Origin: Allium sativum | Lineage: Eukaryota; Streptophyta; Magnoliopsida; Asparagales; Amaryllidaceae | Reading direction: 5' to 3' | Length of the DNA: 64,000 bases | Assembly: GCA_030737875.1 (NCBI GenBank) | Contig: CM060912.1 | Span: 458,308,310-458,372,309, forward strand | In this document: piece by piece, positions 23,243-33,855 of the stretch | Layout of the letters: each line of letters opens with the position of its first letter | Numbering within the stretch: position 1 is the stretch's first letter | Made by a program: the position numbers and the translations under genes | Notes under the pieces: model-generated | What the model saw: only the letters and a program-made list of their open reading frames with translations | Database searches by the model: none | What the model was told of the DNA's origin: nothing

Positions 23243-23945
23243 TTGGAACATGCGTGGTCTTAATGACCTTAAAAAATGCGATAAAGTAAGAGCATTTTTA
23301 AAGGATTGTCATATTGTATTTTATTATTGCGAGAGAAAAAAATTGATAATCATGATTTAAGATTTTATATGAGGTTTGGGAGTTCTCATTTCCGTAATTG
23401 GGCTTGTCGACCTGCTATTGGTAACTCATGGGGACTAATGATTGGTTGGCGGGAAAACCAATTTAGGCTTCTTTAGGCTATTCCTAAGAAGCGCTCCCTT
23501 CGTATATTATCCTCCCTTATGGATAATAATATTTTGGGAATTAGTAATGTATATGGTCCTCCTCATACAAAAATTGAGAGGAGAATTTTGTTGGGTGAAT
23601 GTACAAATTTTAGAAATCTCGTCCCAGATCAATGGATTGTGGAGGGGGGGGGGGGATTTTAATGTAACTAGATTTTTGGGGGAGAGATCACCTCGTGAAG
23701 GTGATTTCTCTTATATGGAGGAATTTAACGAATTTGTTTTGGGCAATAATTTGATTGGAATACCATTAAATAATAGATCGTTTACTTGGTCTAATGCAAG
23801 AGATGTTCCATCTTTTGCTCTATTAGATAGATTTTTCATAAGTAATGAGATTGAGTATAGATTCTCTTTTTGTAGAGTAAAAGGTTTTCCATTTTTATAT
23901 TCGGATCATTGTCCTAACATTCTTTTATCCAAGTTTCTCCATTAG
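23236..23945 (+). pseudogene. LINE endonuclease (APE/exonuclease-endonuclease-phosphatase type), broken
   Basis: It starts with SWNMRGLNDLKK, the usual first motif of L1 endonucleases. Later it holds GGDFNVTR (the GDFN catalytic motif) and ends with YSDHCPN (the SDH motif), so the active-site landmarks survive. The frame is interrupted after about 34 codons and resumes from 23442. A poly-G run (about 23641-23653) lies just before GDFN and may be a slippage site. In an intact LINE this enzyme nicks target DNA for target-primed reverse transcription. Confidence 0.85.
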
Positions 23946-24682
23946 CAATAGTTTTGAATTTAAGAAAATGTGGCTTTTAGATTCTAATTTTTCAAAATTT
24001 TCAAATTTAGTTGCTTTTAAATGGAATTCTTTATTCTAATAATATATATGTTGGTAATTCTGCTAAGATTTTTGTTGCGAAGTTAGGAAAAATTAGATTT
24101 TTTTTCTTAAACGGTGGAATAAATATGCATTTGGTAGTGTTAGAATTAGGAAAGATAAGATTATGTGTGAGATGTTTGATTTGGACAAGGTTAGTGAGAA
24201 CATGATACTTAGTCCTAATGAATGTGATAAACTTTGCAGCCTTAAGAATGACTTTAAGTTGATTCTAGAAAAGAAGAGGTCATGTGGAAGCAAATGGCTC
24301 ATATACAATGGATAAAGAGGGTGATAATAATACGAATTTTTTTTATAGTGTGACTAATAAGAGAATACGTAACAATTTAATTCGCTCTATTTTTGTTGAT
24401 GACATAGAATTGGTTATGCAAAAAGACTTAGGTGAAACTTTTACTAGTTATTATAGACAGATTTTTGGATCAAAAATAAAAAGGAGGAGTAATGTTAGAT
24501 GGAATGACATTTATTTTTCTTATTCTAAGATTGATTTATTAGATTTAGACAAGTCGTTCACTAAATAGGAGATTTGGAAGGCTATTAATGATATGCCTAG
24601 CGACAAAGCTCCTGGTCTGGATGGTTTTCCAATTCTCTTTTATAAACAATTTTGGGACGTTTTGAAATACGATATTATAAAT

Positions 24683-24843
24683 TTATTTAATGATTTTTTT
24701 TTGATTTACGTGTGGAACCTAAGACTTCACTCAAGCCATTGCTTGTCGGTCTTAGTAAACCCCACGGGTAGTGATATACCCCGATTTTTCAACGCCTTCA
24801 CACTACCTAGGTAGTCACCCCTAGAAATTATTTAATGATTTTT
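24683..24843 (-). mobile_element. 129-bp SINE-like retroposed insertion with 16-bp target duplications
   Basis: TTATTTAATGATTTTT occurs at 24683-24698 and 24828-24843 and brackets 129 bp (24699-24827) unrelated to the LINE. Removing one copy and the insert restores the LINE reading frame between NLFNDF and YNGN. On the minus strand the insert ends in an A-run just before the duplication, as retroposons do. No clear RNA polymerase III A and B boxes were found, so it could be a truncated SINE or another retroposed RNA. Confidence 0.75.
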
Positions 24844-25006
24844 ATAATGGAAATTTATAGATAGGTAGATTTAATTTTGCAAATATTATTCTTATTCATA
24901 AGGAATTAGGAGCTAATAAAAAAATAAAAAAATTAGACCTATTTCCTTAATCAACTATTTTGTTTAGATTATTACTAAAGTTTTAGCAAATAGATTTAGT
25001 CTAAAA

Positions 25007-26311
25007 ATGAATGATCTTGTTGATTGTTTTCAGACTGCATTTATAAAAGGTAGGAACATAGTAGATGGTATAGTAGCTATCCAAGAATATATTAATTTGT
25101 ATTGTAAGAACAAATTTTCATGCGCTATTTTGAAAATTGATTTTAAAAAAGCTTTCGATTTAGTAGATTGGGATTTTATTTGTGAGATATTATTAGCTAG
25201 GGGTTTTAGTATACGGTGGATTAGTTGGATCACTATATTATTCAAATCTGGTTATTCCAATATAGTAGTTAATGGGGTTGTGGGGAATAAAATTCAATCT
25301 AAGAGGAGGCTTAGACAAGGAGATCCTTTATCGCCTCTTTTGTTTAATCATGTTGTTGATGTATTTACCAAGATTATAAAGAGAGCGGCGGGAAGTGGAG
25401 TTTTAAGTGTTGTAGGAAATGGGGTTTTAAGTAATGAATTATCTATTCTTCAATTTGCTGACGATACTCTTTTATTTTCCTCTCATTTACCCAAACATAT
25501 TATTGCCTTGAAATTTGTTCTTTATTGTTTTGAGATGCTTTCTGGTCTTAGAACTAATTTCGATAAAAGTTCAGTTATGGTTCTAAATGATTTTGATAAG
25601 ATTGAGAATCAAGATGCTAATACTTTGAATTGTCCTATTATGAGTTTTCCTTTTAATTTTTTGGGTTTTATAATTAGACCAACTAAACTTAAACATGATG
25701 ACTGGTTGGTTATTATAGACAAGATAAATAATAGACTCTTTAGTTGGAATAGCAGATTTTTATCTAGAGTTGGTAGATTATTTCTTATTAACTCTGTATT
25801 GTCTGTTATTCCTACTTGTTGGATGGCAATGCATCGTATTCCCAATTGGATGATCGAAAAAATTGATAGGATTATGTGTAATTTTCTTTGGAGTTGGGAA
25901 AACATTTGCAGTGGATACAAGTGTTTGGTAATTTGGGAAGTTGTTTGCAGATGTAAGAAGGACGGGGGTCTGGGGGTTATCAATTTACATAATTTTAACT
26001 CATCCTTGTTAGCTAAATGGTTGTGGAAATTTAGAAATTTAGAAGTGTCTGCGATTTGGAAGCAAATAGTATTTAAATTTTATTATGATGAGGGTAAAAT
26101 TATATTTGATACTAGTTATATTTGGACTAATAGAATATCTTCTTTTTGGAATCCCATTCTAAAATGTATCGATTTTTTTAACTTAGGTTTTAATTTGATA
26201 GTCTATTCGGGTGATAATACATTTTTTGGCATGATCCCTGGATCTCTAGATTGCCCCTTAAAATTGAATTTAAAGAACTCTATGAGATTTGCTACTTTAA
26301 AAATGCCCTGA
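25007..26311 (+). pseudogene. LINE reverse transcriptase domain
   Basis: This is the longest intact stretch of the element (434 codons). Landmarks in order are AFIKGRNIVDG, ILKIDFKKAFDLVDWDFI (first catalytic aspartate), LRQGDPLSPLLF, and LQFADDTLLF, the catalytic FADD box. The thumb follows (FLGFIIRP, LSRVGRLFLINSVLSVIPTC). APGLDGFP, the usual motif upstream, lies at 24602-24625 in a preceding broken piece. Length and motif order match plant L1 reverse transcriptases. The region is open but isolated from its upstream and downstream frames. Confidence 0.92.
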
Positions 26312-26957
26312 TTAAGGAAGTTTATAGGGAGAATTTAAATCCCCCGTGGGAATTTACATTTGAGAACATATTAGATGGATTAGTATTCAGGCAATTTTAC
26401 TTGTTACGAGCAAAGCTATCATTGTACCATGTTGATAATAATTGTGGTAGTATCTATTGGGGACTTGATAAGAGTCTAAAGTACTCTTCTAGATCTATAT
26501 ATAATTTTCTTAATTTTACAGGCATTTCGAAATTCAAATTTATTTGGAAGGCAAATGCTCCGCCCAAAGCTAAATTTCATATGTGGACGATTATTCATAA
26601 GAAATTAAATATTGTAGAGCAATTAAGACAAAAAAACATTATTTTTGATTCTAAATGTTGTTTTTGTAATCGTTTTGATGTAAATGTTGATCATTTTTTT
26701 CTTGTATTAAATTTTTTTATATTTTAAATATGGTATTAAGAATCTTTGTTTTTAATTTTCTCATAATTATGAATTGGGATTTTTACTGGAATATTTTTCG
26801 TTTTGATTTTAATTTTAAACATAGATATGTTCTTAATACGTTAGTAACTACTATTTGCTGGTTTATTTGGTTTGATAGAAATGCGAGAATGTTTCATTCA
26901 GATTCTAACACAGGAGATAAATTAATTATTAAGATTGTTTCTTTTTGTTTAGATTGA
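26251..26957 (+). pseudogene. LINE zf-RVT domain and C-terminal tail
   Basis: After a frameshift at about 26260-26300 the sequence reads FKFIWKANAPPKAKFHMWTI and then CCFCNRFDVNVDHFF, the zinc-binding zf-RVT region seen at the C-terminus of plant LINE polyproteins. A stop at about 26725 separates this from a second piece (26730-26957) with ICWFIWFDRNARMFH, the usual tail motif. Both are decayed. Confidence 0.85.
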
Positions 26958-26991
26958 ATGGCTTACCCTTATTATAAAATGATTAGGGATC

Positions 26992-27811
26992 CATTGGCGT
27001 AGCCAGGATTTAAGCCTGGTGAGGTCACGATTAGGGAAATATCCTTTGCTTACAAAAACGATCAATTATATTGGTATTTTTTAGCATGTTTCGGCAAAAT
27101 TGAAGAAAAATTCCTAATAAACCATTGAACAACAATATATAATAAGTGACAAAATATCATTTGCTTACAAAAACAATAAATCAACAATATACAATAAGTG
27201 ACAATATAAAATTTCTCAAATCTAAAAAACAAAAAATTCATTATTATTAGGAAATGGTATTTTTTTGTTACTGCCAAACTCTTAACCTAGTTTCAAAATC
27301 TAAATGGAATTTTAACCCTTTAAGTTGACTAAATCTGAATGGAATTTTAACAGTAGCCCCAAATTCATTTGATTGCGTAATTGATTCACTCATTAGAAGA
27401 TAAACAAAAGTAGCCCCAAATCCAATTGATTTTTGAAGATAAACAAAAGCGACTCACCCATCAGAAAACCCTAACAAATAAAATTCAAAGCAGCAGAAAT
27501 TAAAATTAGGTCTAGTTGATTACCCATCAGTGGAGATTCTGAGAAACGGTGAATCCGCGGGATGCAGATTGGAATTATGGAAGCCACGCGATTTGAAGAG
27601 AAGTGAGAACTATGGAAGTCGTGCGATGCAGAATCGATTTTTTCTTTCTTTTTTTCTTCCGTCTCTCCATCATTGGTTTTATTTTTTATTTTTTGTTCGT
27701 GTTTTGCAATTTGCGTGTTTGGTTACCGAGTCTTTTTTTTTATATAAATTTGCGTTGCTTTTCCTGGTGAGGTCACGTGACCTCACCAACTATAATGTCC
27801 CTCCGCCTTTG
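26992..27811. mobile_element. Non-autonomous hAT transposon, 820 bp, inserted in the LINE
   Basis: The ends read CATTGGCGTAGCC and, from the other side, CAAAGGCGGAG, which fits the CANNG start of hAT ends. GGTGAGGTCACG occurs near both ends in opposite orientation. The flanks TAGGGATC (26984-26991) and CAGGGATC (27812-27819) form an 8-bp target duplication with one mismatch. The interior is AT-rich with an AAACCCTA leader-like patch and no transposase. Confidence 0.85.
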
Positions 27812-27973
27812 CAGGGATCCTATGTTTGTCAGATCCTTGTTAAGGTTAGAAATAATTTGAACTTGTTTATTAGATCACAAAGTATTTTAGTTACAATAGA
27901 ATTTGTATTTTTAATTGATATATGGTTTAGTGTTTATTATTGTTATCACTTTTTCCTATGTTGTTATTTTATT

Positions 27974-27976
27974 CAC

Positions 27977-28071
<95 letters not shown>
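27974..28071. repeat. Compound (CA)n-(TA)n-(TG)n microsatellite
   Basis: About 48 bp of CA repeats, 20 bp of TA and 30 bp of TG. Since TG is the complement of CA, the whole tract is a long inverted repeat able to fold into a hairpin. Frames through it encode only dipeptide repeats and are not genes. Confidence 0.95.
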
Positions 28072-28074
<3 letters not shown>

Positions 28075-28244
28075 TATTAGCTTACAGTTTGTTTAGTCGT
28101 ATTTCAAGATATAGGTCGGTTGATTTTCGATGAGAAGTTTATTGGAGTTCATATATTGAGTTTTACTTTCTTTTATTATGTTGTATTGCTCATTTTGTAT
28201 ATTGTGGAGTGACCGTTGTACTATTTAGGAGGATATACTTTATA

Positions 28245-28465
28245 GTGGAAAATAGGGAGAAAGACAAGCTTAACAAAATTTTTGGTGAAAAGTATGGAAA
28301 GTTTACAATTTAGTGAGAATGACAAATGTTAGTGTAAATGGAAAAAAGATAGTGGGCCTCCTGAATTCCACTTTTAGTGTAAATATGTGTTTCTTCCTAA
28401 TTTTGAAACTTTCCATACTTTTCACTAATTTTTTTGCAAAGTTTGTTCTTTAAAAGAAAATCCTC
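28245..28465. mobile_element. 221-bp MULE-type MITE
   Basis: A perfect 9-bp direct repeat TACTTTATA flanks it (28236-28244 and 28466-28474). The two halves form long imperfect inverted repeats. The best-conserved portion is GTGAAAAGTATGGAAAGTTT on the left and its inverse near 28408-28430. A 9-bp duplication suggests the Mutator superfamily. There is no coding sequence. Confidence 0.75.
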
Positions 28466-28623
28466 TACTTTATAAACGGGTAATGGCCATGTCGGAACTC
28501 GATTTTGAAGTATGATGGACGATGGTCATGCCGGAGCTCATCCATCTACATCCTAGATTTGTGGTCATAGTCTGAGCTGGTTGTATACATCTAGGTACCT
28601 GCCAGATATGTTGGCTGCTATTG

Positions 28624-28624
<1 letters not shown>

Positions 28625-28672
<48 letters not shown>

Positions 28673-28883
28673 GAGGAGGGTTCCGTTGCCCCTCTTATAT
28701 TACACATGAACTCTCCCCCTTAATCTCCACCATTCATTTCTCCACTCATTCTCTCTCTTCCCACTAAGAAATAATATTGAAATGGGAAGAGAGAGAATGA
28801 GTGGGAAAATGAGTGGTGGAGATTAATGGAGAGAGTACATGTGCAATATAAGAGGTGTAGCGGAATCCTCCTCCTCTCTCTCT

Positions 28884-28927
<44 letters not shown>
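28625..28927. mobile_element. Foldback MITE inside a TA microsatellite
   Basis: A 218-bp unit (28669-28886) lies between two long TA runs (28625-28668 and 28887-28927). Its two ~90-bp arms are inverted copies of each other with roughly 85-90% identity and a short AT loop near 28767-28780. A common phrase is CTCATTCTCTCTCTTCCCA and its inverse. Insertion into TA repeats recalls the rice Micron type of MITE. Similarity to that family was not tested. Confidence 0.85.
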
Positions 28928-28930
<3 letters not shown>

Positions 28931-29285
28931 CGCTATGGGGCACTCCTACCCGTCCGTGAGTTATGACGATCCAAATTCAACGAGAATTTGTAGATGTTCA
29001 ATTTACATATATATCTATCCAAAATTTGAGCTTATCCGATATTCATATAATAAATATTTGATGTTTAAATTTAACGGCTTGAATAAATGTTTGAACGATG
29101 AATAATTGAGCTATGATTTTGAAAATGTTACGAATGTCAGAACGAGCTCAAATTTTGGATAGATCATTATATATGCGTGATTTGAATATCCATAAATTCT
29201 CGTTTTGCAGTTAAACCTCCGGATCATTGGTTGGGTCCATGAAAACATGGGTATTTGGTCCAGAGGATTCGGTCCCCTTTTCATC
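28928..29285. mobile_element. Foldback element upstream of the HD-Zip gene
   Basis: Arms at 28980-29032 and 29144-29204 are inverted copies (ACGAGAATTT...CTATCCAAAATTTGAGCT). The outer limits are uncertain. The right side ends around CTCTGGACC-type sequence in inverse (about 29260-29283). No target duplication was identified. It lies about 300 bp upstream of the HD-Zip TATA box. Confidence 0.6.
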
Positions 29286-29581
29286 GTTTAGGATTTGTAG
29301 TTGAGAAGGTAAAGCATGCTATCAATCGACTCAGTCGCAATCTCCAGCAAATGTTATGATAGATGGATGAAACGCACATGCAAGTAAGTCATTTTCTCGA
29401 TAGAGATAAACCCATGCCAAACAACAAGCGACACGTTCGCTTCTTTATGTCTCTCGACTAACGAAACAGCATATACTGCCAACTTTGATAACAGTACTTC
29501 AATTCATACAACTCTACCTGTAAACAGAAGTCCCACGTTCGTAATTATCGTCCTATTCACGACCAATTAGCTACCCATCCT

Positions 29582-29590
29582 CTTATATAT
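29582..29590 (+). promoter_or_regulatory. Putative TATA box of the HD-Zip gene
   Basis: CTTATATATCC lies about 90 bp upstream of the start codon at 29675, with the usual spacing for a short 5' UTR of about 60 bp. This is inferred from motif and distance only. Confidence 0.45.
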
Positions 29591-29674
29591 CCTTCCAGTA
29601 TTCCCTTAGCACTCGGATCAAAAACAATAGTAAAAACAAAAAACAAAGTACGGTAGTGAAGAGATAAAGATAGC

Positions 29675-30445
29675 ATGAACCATCTGGAGAGTGATGCCAT
29701 GAATATTATGAATGTTCTTAACTACAATCTTAACCCACAATCGCGTGAAGGTGCTTAGTTACAAATAGTTAGTTCTATATATTATATCATACTTGGTTTT
29801 TTTTTTCTTGTTGCTCCATGTATATATGAGGTCATAATTAACAGCATGTATGTGCTATGGCCAGGTGAGAAAAAGAGCAGGAGGAGGAGGAAGAAGGCAA
29901 AGGCAGAAGAGGGAGAAAGTAAGAAAAGGAAGCTAACTGACGAACAAGTGAAGCTTTTGGAGATCAGCTTTGGTAAAGAGAGAAAATTGGATTCATGTAG
30001 GAAAATGAGCTTGGCCAGTGAACTCAAACTGGATCCCAAACAAGTAGCCGTTTGGTTTCAAAACAGAAGAGCAAGGTGGAAGATCAAGCAACTAGAAGAG
30101 GAGTATGCTCAAATCAAGTCTCAGCTTGATGCAGCTTTAATGGAAAAATGTCGTTTTGAAAACGAGGTAATTCAATTATTTCACACTAATCCATTACTTT
30201 CATTGTTATATATATGATAACAAATGCTACTTTTATTTGGGTTACAGAACATGAGAATAAAGAGGGAGCTGGAGGAGGCAAGAGAGCAACTACAGATGCT
30301 CAGTATTGAAAGTTCAAAAGGTGGAAGTCCAAGTTCATCATCAACTGAAAACTTTCATCCATCCTTTGGAGAATTTGGAGTTTCTAATGACCTTATGTAC
30401 ATGAATGATCAGTATAATTACATTATGGATTATTACTTGTTGTAG
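29675..30445 (+). CDS. HD-Zip class I transcription factor, ATHB21/40/53-like (3 exons)
   Basis: Exons at 29675-29750, 29865-30166 and 30248-30445 join in frame (GT/AG borders, phases 1 and 0) to 191 residues. A basic patch (about residues 31-38) precedes the homeodomain (about 43-100), whose third helix reads [15 protein letters not shown] leucine zipper follows (about 102-144, heptad positions L, I, A, F, I, A, L), then a short Ser-rich tail. The fused homeodomain-zipper is plant-specific. Class I proteins bind AATNATT dimers as dimers in the nucleus. The KKRKLTDEQ and LEEEY-KCR signatures resemble the ATHB21/40/53 group, linked to abscisic acid and bud dormancy. It is slightly shorter than those (about 215-230 residues). 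The start is the first ATG after the TATA box. Confidence 0.88.
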
Positions 30446-31087
30446 ATTGTGTTTTAGCTAGTGATTAGTATGTGGATATAACAAGCATGTAAGTAGTTGG
30501 TTGCTATGTGATTTCTTAACTAACAAAAATGGAAGGTAAATGTATTTAATCACATGCTAATGTGTTAAAAGTGATTATGGCTGTAATGTCAATCAAATAA
30601 TAATTAAAGCGTTCTTATCCATAATATAGTGAATGCACATGCTGAGCAGTTATCATTGTATATTTTTACAGTGGTAGCTCTAGTTACAAGTGATTTCTAC
30701 CTTCCTTTCTTTCTCGTATGGCTTGAATAGTATACAACATTTTATATGCCAATTAATATGGCTTCAAATCTTACGACCTTCTGCACCAAATTGAAGTACT
30801 TGACCAGTGAGACAATGATGCTGATCATCTCTATTTACAGCTTTAATGTGCACATCCCAAAGCGGACCAACGGGGAGTCATACTGCTGCTCTTTTGATTA
30901 TTAGGTTGTGCATGATTATTATTTTTAATACCAGCTTAATGACGGAATGAGCACGGGTAGCGGAAATAGAAAGTTGATTTAGATTACAACTTTTCTTTTT
31001 ATCTTCACAGAAATAAAAACTAGACTGGTTGTTGCAATTGTCCGCAATGATGTTGACATAATTTTGGATAAGTGTTCAATAGATATA
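30446..31087. other. HD-Zip 3' flank
   Basis: AT-rich downstream sequence with AATAAT-type polyadenylation-like words (about 30597). No other gene or repeat is seen. Confidence 0.5.
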
Positions 31088-31392
31088 GAGTGCTACTATT
31101 CACGCATCTACTTACACTTTTGACCACCAAAACTAAAAGCTTCTTCCTCTGCACCAGCGCTTCCTTTCTCTGTTACATCAATTTACTCTGCGAATCAAAT
31201 AGTTCAAGAAAAAATTAGTATAATCCATTTTCGTAAGCACATTAGCACTTTTAATTTTTATAAATAAGTGCTTACTCCGTTGGTTGTGAAATGATTCGTC
31301 AAATCAACATTTATGTCTTTTGAATCATTTGATCGAACATCTTGCATCATATTATCATAACCATCATTTTATCGTCCAAGTAATCATCATTT
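31088..31392 (-). mobile_element. Truncated inverted copy of the 960-bp Mutator-type element
   Basis: It begins GAGTGCTACTATTCA and aligns, in reverse orientation, with the right half of the element at 5105-6064, including the exon-like part and its GTAAGT donor (seen inverted near 31270). Alignment stops at about 31392, so the other end is missing, and no 9-bp duplication can be defined. Confidence 0.75.
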
Positions 31393-31520
31393 AAAAAAAA
31401 ATTGTATATTAGCAAGCCTACCACTAAAAAATAGTTTTATTTAATCGAAGTTCTATTTAAATTATCTAATGTATTGCATTATTATTAATTTATTAAGATA
31501 TTGTTAATCCATCCTTTTAC

Positions 31521-33855
31521 TTTTACAAGGCTGATGCATTTTGAACTTGAATGACTGTATAGCTCAAAAGTCAAGTATAGATGGTTATATTGAGTCATGG
31601 ATACTTGAAACCGCTGGATGAAGCGTCCGAAATGGAATAGTTTTGAAATGGTAGTACATGGATCGCTAAAGTGATGTGACCCGGATCAGATCGACCACAC
31701 AGGTCGGATCGACCGCTACACTTTACAATGGGCTGACACGTTCAATGCACATATGATAAGTGCGCTACACCGTGGATTATACAACTTGAACTTAACATGG
31801 CAAATGAATGCAAACTCACGGCTATGTTGTCAGATCGGTTCAACAACCAAATTGGTACCAGTCTAAACCTGTAAATCGATAGCAATCTAGAGTACTAATA
31901 ATAGGTGATCTATCCCACTTTTTGCTGACTTCATCTTCGTGGATTGCCTGCTTTTTTTTTTGGATTATCAGAATGATCTGAGCCTATCTACAGGTATAAA
32001 TACATGACTTGGATACTCATTTCGGGATCCTTTTGGTTTCCAAGGATTCTACCATTATTCAACCTCTACTTTCTTTTCTCTACTTTCTTGTACTCAAACC
32101 TGAAAATTATTGTCATCGAGCAGAATAAATTATAAATTATTTCATAGTGGACGTAGATAGATTGTCGAATCACTATAAATCTCGCATGTTATTTACTTTT
32201 TACGCATTTTGTGTTTTTCATTGTTAGATATTTTTTTGTAATTTGTTATGTGGTTTCTATTCTTATAGGATGTTAAGTACGATCGACCAATATCGCATTT
32301 AACGTTTTTGTCATGACAAGCAAGTGGCACTTTTAGTTTGAATCTCCAATTTCTAAGGATTTGGATAAGCTCAGGCTAAAGGAGCTAGATTGGAAGGAAG
32401 TCGGTTCCCTCAGGAGGAAGCCCTCTATTTATCTCATCTGGGAAGAGATAGATGGAGTGATCGGAGATAGATTGGAAGGAAGCCATCTGATCTGTCCTTA
32501 AGTATGCAATATGCTCGGGAAGGTTCGAGCCATTTTTCAAGATTTGACAAAGTCGGTTGATCGGTCGTCGAGTACGGATTGTATTTGGCAAGATTCGTAC
32601 TGTCTCGGAAATGGAAGCGCTTGACCAGATTTTACAAGCATGAATTATACCGACATAGGCTAGGCTCGAGAGGCCACGGACTTAATATTTCTATTTGGAT
32701 TTCAGCTTGAAACACCTCCGGATTTCATGGATATTATGGATTTGTATACGGATTTTCTCGGAGTTTTGGATTTTTTGGATCTTTGGATTTAGCATCAGAT
32801 ATAGTGGATTTTGGATATGAATTTCTTGGATCTTTAATTTGATTTTATGTTCTAAGTATGATCCGACGAGATCACGAATTTTTCACTTCTATTACGGAAT
32901 TCTCGGACTTCTCATATTTCGATTTATGCATTGGATTTTGGCTTTCAGATATTTGATTCCTTATTTTCTTCTTGTAATTAAATTTCCTGTAGATATCCAT
33001 CGGATTTGGATCTCTCAGACTATGGATTTTCGAGTTTGCATTTCTGGACTTTGCAAAATACATCTTCCACCAAAAGACATGTTTTGGAAGGCAGGTATTA
33101 AATCGCCATTTTACAAGGCTGTTGCATTTTGGATTCAAATGATTGGATGAAGCGAGACTTGACTGTGGATGGCTATATGAAGTCACGGATACTTGGACTC
33201 GTTTGGATGAAGGATCAGAAGTGGAATAACTTTGAGTTCTGAAATGGTATAACTTAGATGGGTCAGGTGATGTGGCTTGGATTGAATCAGCTATCACCAA
33301 GAAAGTTCGGATCGACCTAGTTCAACATCTCAGATCAACCTGTACGCTTTACACTGGATCGACCCATTCATTGCGCATCAGATCGATGCGCTGCACCTTA
33401 GATTATTCAACTTGAACTTAACTTGGCAGATGGATGCAAACTTATGGCTATGAGATCGGATCAATCACATACCCGGACTGATATCTACTCGAACCAAGAA
33501 ACGGTACCGATCCAAAGCATTGGCAATAAGAGATCCATTCCACTTTTAGCTGACTTCATCTTCATGGATAACCTGCTTTTTCTCCAGATATTCCGACCAA
33601 TCTGGGTCCATCTACACATATAAATATAAGATTTAGACATTCATTTTAGGATATTTTATTGGGCTTCTCTCTACGTATCGACTCTTCCATTGTTTATTTT
33701 TAACTCTCTTATCTCCACTTTTTTTAATTCAAATCGGACAGGATTATAACGTAATAGTATAAATAATAGACTGTTGGGTATTTTTATGCTTTGTTCTGTA
33801 GTTTCTATTTTTCTAAGGTGTTAGTCGTAGTTAATCAAAATCGAATGAATTGCCT
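31521..33855 (+). mobile_element. Small non-autonomous LTR-type retroelement (LARD/TRIM-like)
   Basis: Direct repeats at 31521-about 32300 and 33109-about 33855 share colinear similarity. Both carry GACTTCATCTTC-TGGAT-CCTGCTT, then a TATAAATA box (31996 and 33620), then a pyrimidine-rich stretch. Such a pair with promoters fits two LTRs of roughly 750-780 bp. The 800-bp interior has no gag or pol; it is full of GGATTT words (32690-33030). No clear TG...CA borders, primer-binding site or target duplication were found, so a simple segmental duplication remains possible. The divergence indicates an old event. Confidence 0.55.

Larger units (their letters stand above)
22780..26983 (+). mobile_element. 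L1-type LINE retrotransposon, decayed
   Basis: It carries, in order, the tail of an ORF1-like region, an apurinic-type endonuclease, a reverse transcriptase and a zf-RVT domain with C-terminal tail, all on the + strand. This is the standard order of plant L1 LINEs. Many stops and frameshifts break it. Most of ORF1 appears missing, so 5' truncation is likely. The exact 5' end and target duplication were not found. The 3' part continues beyond the hAT insertion at 26992-27811 to perhaps 27970. A 129-bp insertion interrupts it at 24699. Confidence 0.85.

Noticed and set aside
25030..25983. Minus-strand frames of 71 and 124 codons
   Set aside because: They are shadows of the reverse transcriptase reading frame on the + strand.
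27530..28096. 188-codon open frame on the + strand
   Set aside because: It crosses the end of a hAT element, its target duplication and a CA/TG microsatellite. The C-terminal half is dipeptide repeats, so it is a by-product.
32872..33300. 142-codon minus-strand frame
   Set aside because: It overlaps the GGATTT-rich core and the second direct repeat. The serine-rich product arises from the repeat and has no known motif.
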